Shown piece by piece: positions 42,480-45,992 of a stretch of 45,992 bases of DNA. A model generated the notes under the pieces. The model was not told the DNA's origin. It did not search any database and worked only from the letters and a program-made list of their open reading frames with translations. The position numbers were made by a program, and so were the translations under genes. This DNA comes from Chloromonas sp. AAM2 (Eukaryota; Chlorophyta; Chlorophyceae; Chlamydomonadales; Chlamydomonadaceae), in NCBI GenBank assembly GCA_004335635.1, contig QAXH01005482.1, forward strand, positions 15,837-61,828, in the 5' to 3' direction. Positions within the stretch are counted from its first letter, which is position 1; each line of letters begins with the position of its first letter.

Positions 42480-45400
42480 TTACAAGCAGGGCAAGCCAAG
42501 GCGCGCACGCTGCGCCACCACCATTGCCAAATCGTCTGCCCCCTGTGCCACCCTTGCCGCAAGCGCATCTGCCCGGTCCAGCACGTGCCGTTCCCTTTGC
42601 AGCGTGTGCACCTGCACGGCAGGGGTGGAGGCAAAGTCTGAGCAAAGTCTGGGCAAAGTCAGGGCAGATCTTGAGCAAACTGGTGAATTACATCAAACGA
42701 AATCAAATCAAATGCAGTCACTCGCTGTGGCGCTATCCTGTGCTTGTTAACCTGGGGTCTGGAAGAGGGCTGCTTGGGTCAGTTGCTTTGCCTGTTGCGC
42801 TTTGAAACACTCTCTCTCTCTCTCTCTCTCCCTCTCTCTCCCTCTCCCCCTTTGTATTTCTTTCACAGCTCTAGTCACGATTGCAGTTTGCGGTTTCCGC
42901 TTCACACGTTTCTGCTCTCATACATACATACACACACACATACCTGCGCCACGAGCAGTTCAGTGACAGCCACTAGCTGGCTCTCTGCCGCCTGCGCCGC
43001 TGCGTCCGCCGCCTCTTGTTGTTCAAGAGCAGCAGCAGTGGTGTTACGCAATGTGGTCACCTCGCCACGCCAGCCCGATATGACTCCTAGTTCCATGGTG
43101 TCAAGCTTGGCTTCGGCCTGCAAGGTGGGCAGCAACCATGTATTCCATCTACTATGTATTCTTCTCGCGTGGAAAAGGTACAGGTGTTGCACAATTGATG
43201 ACGACTTCAAATCGGTCAGAACAGAACAGACCTTATAATGCTTAATCTAAGCAACCAACCCGATGATACACCTTTCATCAACCTAACTCTGATGTAATCC
43301 TTGAATAATGGGATGAACTTGTAATCAACTACCCACCTCCATGCATCGGTCCTCTGCTGCTCGTTGGTGGAACAGGTGGCTGCATAGCAACTCCTCCAGC
43401 CGTGAGCTGCGAGCCCCTGCCTCAGCTGCGAAACCAAATGTAACAGGGGATGACCCTTACTTAGGAGAAGTGGGACAGAGATGTCAGCTTGTATCAGGCA
43501 GAAGCGTGATCATGATTTGTGGCTTGGCTGGCCACAAAGTTACTGAGGGGGCCTAACTAAAAGAGGAACAACGCAGGAGGAGCCTAAGAAGGGGCCTAAG
43601 TAAGAACAAGGGGCCTAAATAAAGATGAACAGCATCGTTGAAGGCAAAACTGATACCGCTGCATGATGACACCTGACGGGCTCCTTGGCATGTGAGCCAT
43701 GTGTCAGAAACAGCAAAGAAAGAATTCCGCGATAGCTGACCTAGTGGCTGGTAACAGTGGTCACTGGAAAGGCGCTATTCACAAGAGAACAACAAAACAA
43801 AGCCCATCTTCACTGAAAGAGCTGGACTGACAAGAAACAGCAAAGAAAGCGTTCCCTGAAACCGTTACACTCACCCAACTGCCGCCGCGCCTCAGCCAGC
43901 GCTTCATTGGCCACGAGGATGGAACCGGCAGAACGTTCCGCCTGGAAAAAGGTCCCACACACACATACCACACAGTCATATCATAATGCAGATGACAGGG
44001 GTGCCCAAGGAATTTTGGGTTTACTAAACACCGGGGCCGAGCGGTTGTCAAGTGCCTGGTGTCTGTCAACACGATGATGAATGGCAACGATAAAAACATG
44101 TATGAAAACAGATAAAAATCATGAGCGGGCCTGCTCACCTGTATTCGCCGTGCTGTCTCCGCTGCCAGCTGTCCCTCCGCCTGACCGCACCGCTCGCGAC
44201 ACGATGCCGCCTCGCTCTCGGCCACGCGCACACGCAACTCTAGCTGGTGCACCTGTGATTATACTAAAAATACTGATATCACTGCAGTAAATACTCCTCA
44301 CGCTCGGCCACACGCAAATGCCGCACAGGGCCGGAGTAGCAGTCTAGTCACCGTTTTCCACCATGCAAATCAATCATGGGCGGGACAGACGGAAACTGGC
44401 GAGAAACCGACACACGTTTCTCCACAATGATGAAGAGAAAACACTGCTGATGAGTGACTTGGGTGACCAGGCAGGGCAGGTGAGTGACCAGATCACGGTG
44501 ATGCAGGGCAGTGCATGCTCTGTGAACTCCCTCCAAGGGCATGGGCTGACCTGAAAGAAACAAATAAATATAACAGTAAAAAGTCCAAACGAATCATCCG
44601 TTATGATTTTTGCACGCACCTGGCGCGCCAGCTGCACACAGTCCTGACTGTAGGCCTTCCCAAGCTGCACCGGGTCAGCACCACTTCCAGCGTAGTCAGT
44701 GCTGGCTTGTGCACAGATGGGCTCACATCCCTCTTGCGGCTGTTCCAACTGCTGAAATTGTCGTTGTTGATGCTGCTGCTGCTCTTGTTGTGGGCATTGT
44801 TGGTTAGTCTGCTGCTGTTGGTGTTGGTTGGTCTGCTGCTGTTGCTGTTGGTTGGTCTGCTGCTGTTGGTGTTGGTTGGTCTGCTGCTGTTGGTGTTGGT
44901 TGGTCTGTTGCTGTTGGTGTTGGTTGGTCTGCTGCTGTTGGTGTAAGTGGTGTTGCTGCACGGCCAGTCGCAGCTCGTTGGCCTCGGCGTTGACCAGTGC
45001 AAGCTGGAAAGGACAGGACATGCATACAACGTACTCGTCAGAACTGAGACGTTGGCACGTCAGGCTCTGGGGCAACGCAAAATAGGGTGATAAGAAGAGG
45101 TGGCTGGAGGGAGGGAGCATTTAGGGCTCAACCTGACCCCGTCAACTGACACCAACTTGCGCCTCATCACGTGATCCCAGCACGTGACCCCAGCACGTGA
45201 GCACAGCACGTGATCTCAGCACGTGGTCCCAGCACGTGGACCCAGCACGTGGACCCAGCACGTGACCCATGCCCTGCCGAGATCAAGAAAACTTGCACGA
45301 TGTCCCTGGCCTGCTGGGCGCCCACCTCCTCTGTCTCTTAAACCCTAATCCTGCCTCTAAACCCACCCTGATTCCTAACGCTTTCACTAAACCCTTACCC

Positions 45401-45553
45401 CAACACACCTCGTCTGCCTGCTAGCCCCTAACCCTAACCCTGACCCAAAACCTTGACCCACTGCTTCTGCCTGCTGCTGTACGTGTGCGGCCATCTCGCC
45501 GGTCCTCCTCTCTAGGGCATCTCGCTCCAATTGAATGTGCAGCAGAAGCTCGC
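42480..45553 (-). CDS. Coiled-coil protein with Gln-rich repeat (5' end not resolved)
   Basis: Seven in-phase exons: 45462-45553, 44620-45003, 44139-44252, 43875-43941, 43337-43425, 42944-43117 and 42480-42611 (stop TAA 42480-42482), giving about 352 codons. The exon at 45462 begins in mid-codon, so upstream exons exist, possibly beyond the window. Nearly all the sequence is charged, Ala/Glu/Leu/Gln-rich helix: LLLHIQLERDALERRTGEMA, LALVNAEANELRLAVQQ, VHQLELRVRVAESEAASCRE, AERSAGSILVANEALAEARR, RSSRLEELLCSHLFHQRAAE, AALEQQEAADAAAQAAESQL and VHTLQRERHVLDRADALAAR, ending RLGLPCL. The second exon carries a run of TNQHQQQQ repeats. A structural or scaffold role is plausible; no catalytic domain is seen. 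Confidence 0.7.
42811..42850. repeat. (TC)n microsatellite
   Basis: CTCT dinucleotides with CCTCTCTC interruptions in the last intron of the coiled-coil gene. A shorter (GA)n, 39659-39675, is in intron 1 of glutamine synthetase. Confidence 0.9.
43553..43622. repeat. GGGGCCTAA repeats in a coiled-coil gene intron
   Basis: GGGGCCTAA(C/G/A)TAA-like words occur at about 43549, 43595 and 43610, with a GGAGCCTAAGAA variant between. Nearby, AGAAACAGCAAAGAAAG occurs twice (about 43706 and 43833). Confidence 0.6.
44800..44945 (-). repeat. 24-bp coding repeat (TNQHQQQQ), about six copies
   Basis: The plus strand unit is GGTCTGCTGCTGTTGGTGTT plus GGTT, with a CTGTTGCTG variant. In frame it encodes Gln runs separated by TNQH or TNQ. 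It lies within the second visible exon of the coiled-coil gene. Confidence 0.85.
45168..45264. repeat. Tandem CACGTG array, eight copies, in a coiled-coil gene intron
   Basis: Eight CACGTG palindromes follow each other at 13-bp spacing (mostly AGCACGTGANCCC or AGCACGTGGACCC). Confidence 0.9.
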
Positions 45554-45644
45554 CTGCATGACACAATCAACATGAGAATTTACAGCACGTTGTTTGTCCA
45601 CAGTGCCTTGACTTCTGTGCTCTTTGCCCTTTGCGCCTTGAAGT

Positions 45645-45710
45645 TGCCTTCTGTTGCTCAGGGTTGGTTAGGGCGGCCCTGATGTAACCAACACATACAA
45701 TGCATCAAAA
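45645..45710 (+). mobile_element. Diverged or internally deleted R2 copy
   Basis: A pyrimidine-rich run (CTTTGCCCTTTGCGCCTTGA, GTTGCCTTCTGTTG) precedes CTCAGGGTTGGTTAGGGCGG, and then CCCTGATGTAACCAACACAT with an A/T-rich end. The GTGTCCTCTGACGG block is missing. Confidence 0.55.
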
Positions 45711-45992
45711 GTACATAATAGATCACATGGTGACTGATGTGTAGCGTGGCTAAACGTGAAACGAAAGCAATCAAGTGCAAAAGCCCACCCTGCGGGCCGC
45801 ACTGGCCGGGGCACCGGACTGCGCGCACCATGGCTCGCATGCGCTTCCCTCTCGATGCATTTGCTCGCAGGACACGAAGTGACACCGCAAGTGTGACAGG
45901 AGAGCCCACGGAGTCACGAGCACAGCACGCACGCAAAGGGGGAGGGGGCACGCAAAAAGGGGGGGCGGGCACGCAGGGGAGGGCAATCAAGG

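Overview
The window looks like draft nuclear DNA of a green alga (Chlorophyta, probably chlorophycean). Protein-coding exons are short, have canonical GT-AG junctions (one GC-AG) and are scattered among repeat-rich introns. The best-supported proteins are a eukaryotic GSII glutamine synthetase, a plant-type serine palmitoyltransferase small subunit and a mitochondrial K+/H+ exchange-related protein. There are two assembly gaps. No prokaryotic operon, CRISPR array or viral gene was seen. Gene models were built by hand, keeping only junctions whose reading phase is consistent across each intron; family assignments come from recognised motifs, not from a database search.

Layout. 0.6-7.2 kb: two paralogous, tandem, minus-strand genes (A and B) for small secreted Cys-containing reeler-like proteins with the same five-exon core. 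Gene A's intron 4 is swollen by mobile elements. 7.2-14.8 kb: repeats and gene-poor DNA, with a 33-bp minisatellite broken by a gap. 14.8-18.5 kb: two adjacent short minus-strand ORFs, an unidentified plus-strand gene fragment and a pair of Ala-rich repeat ORFs. 20.0-20.6 kb: serine palmitoyltransferase small subunit with a long disordered extension (minus). 20.8-25.9 kb: seven-exon Mit_KHE1-type gene (plus). 27.1-34.9 kb: twelve-exon secreted SGNH/GDSL-like hydrolase of 698 aa (minus). 36.4-39.9 kb: eight-exon glutamine synthetase of 379 aa (minus). 42.5-45.6 kb: coiled-coil protein with a Gln/Thr/Asn/His repeat (minus), 5' end not resolved.

The genes do not form an obvious pathway. Connections between regions come from repeats. 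One retroelement family (called R2 here) ends in GTGTCCTCTGACGGCTTCCC followed by a TA-rich tail and has about six copies. One copy is 5'-truncated with a perfect 14-bp target-site duplication; another sits inside a second repeat (R3) whose uninterrupted copy is also in the window. A third family (R1) has four copies. Two separate tandem arrays with CACGTG cores lie in introns of minus-strand genes.
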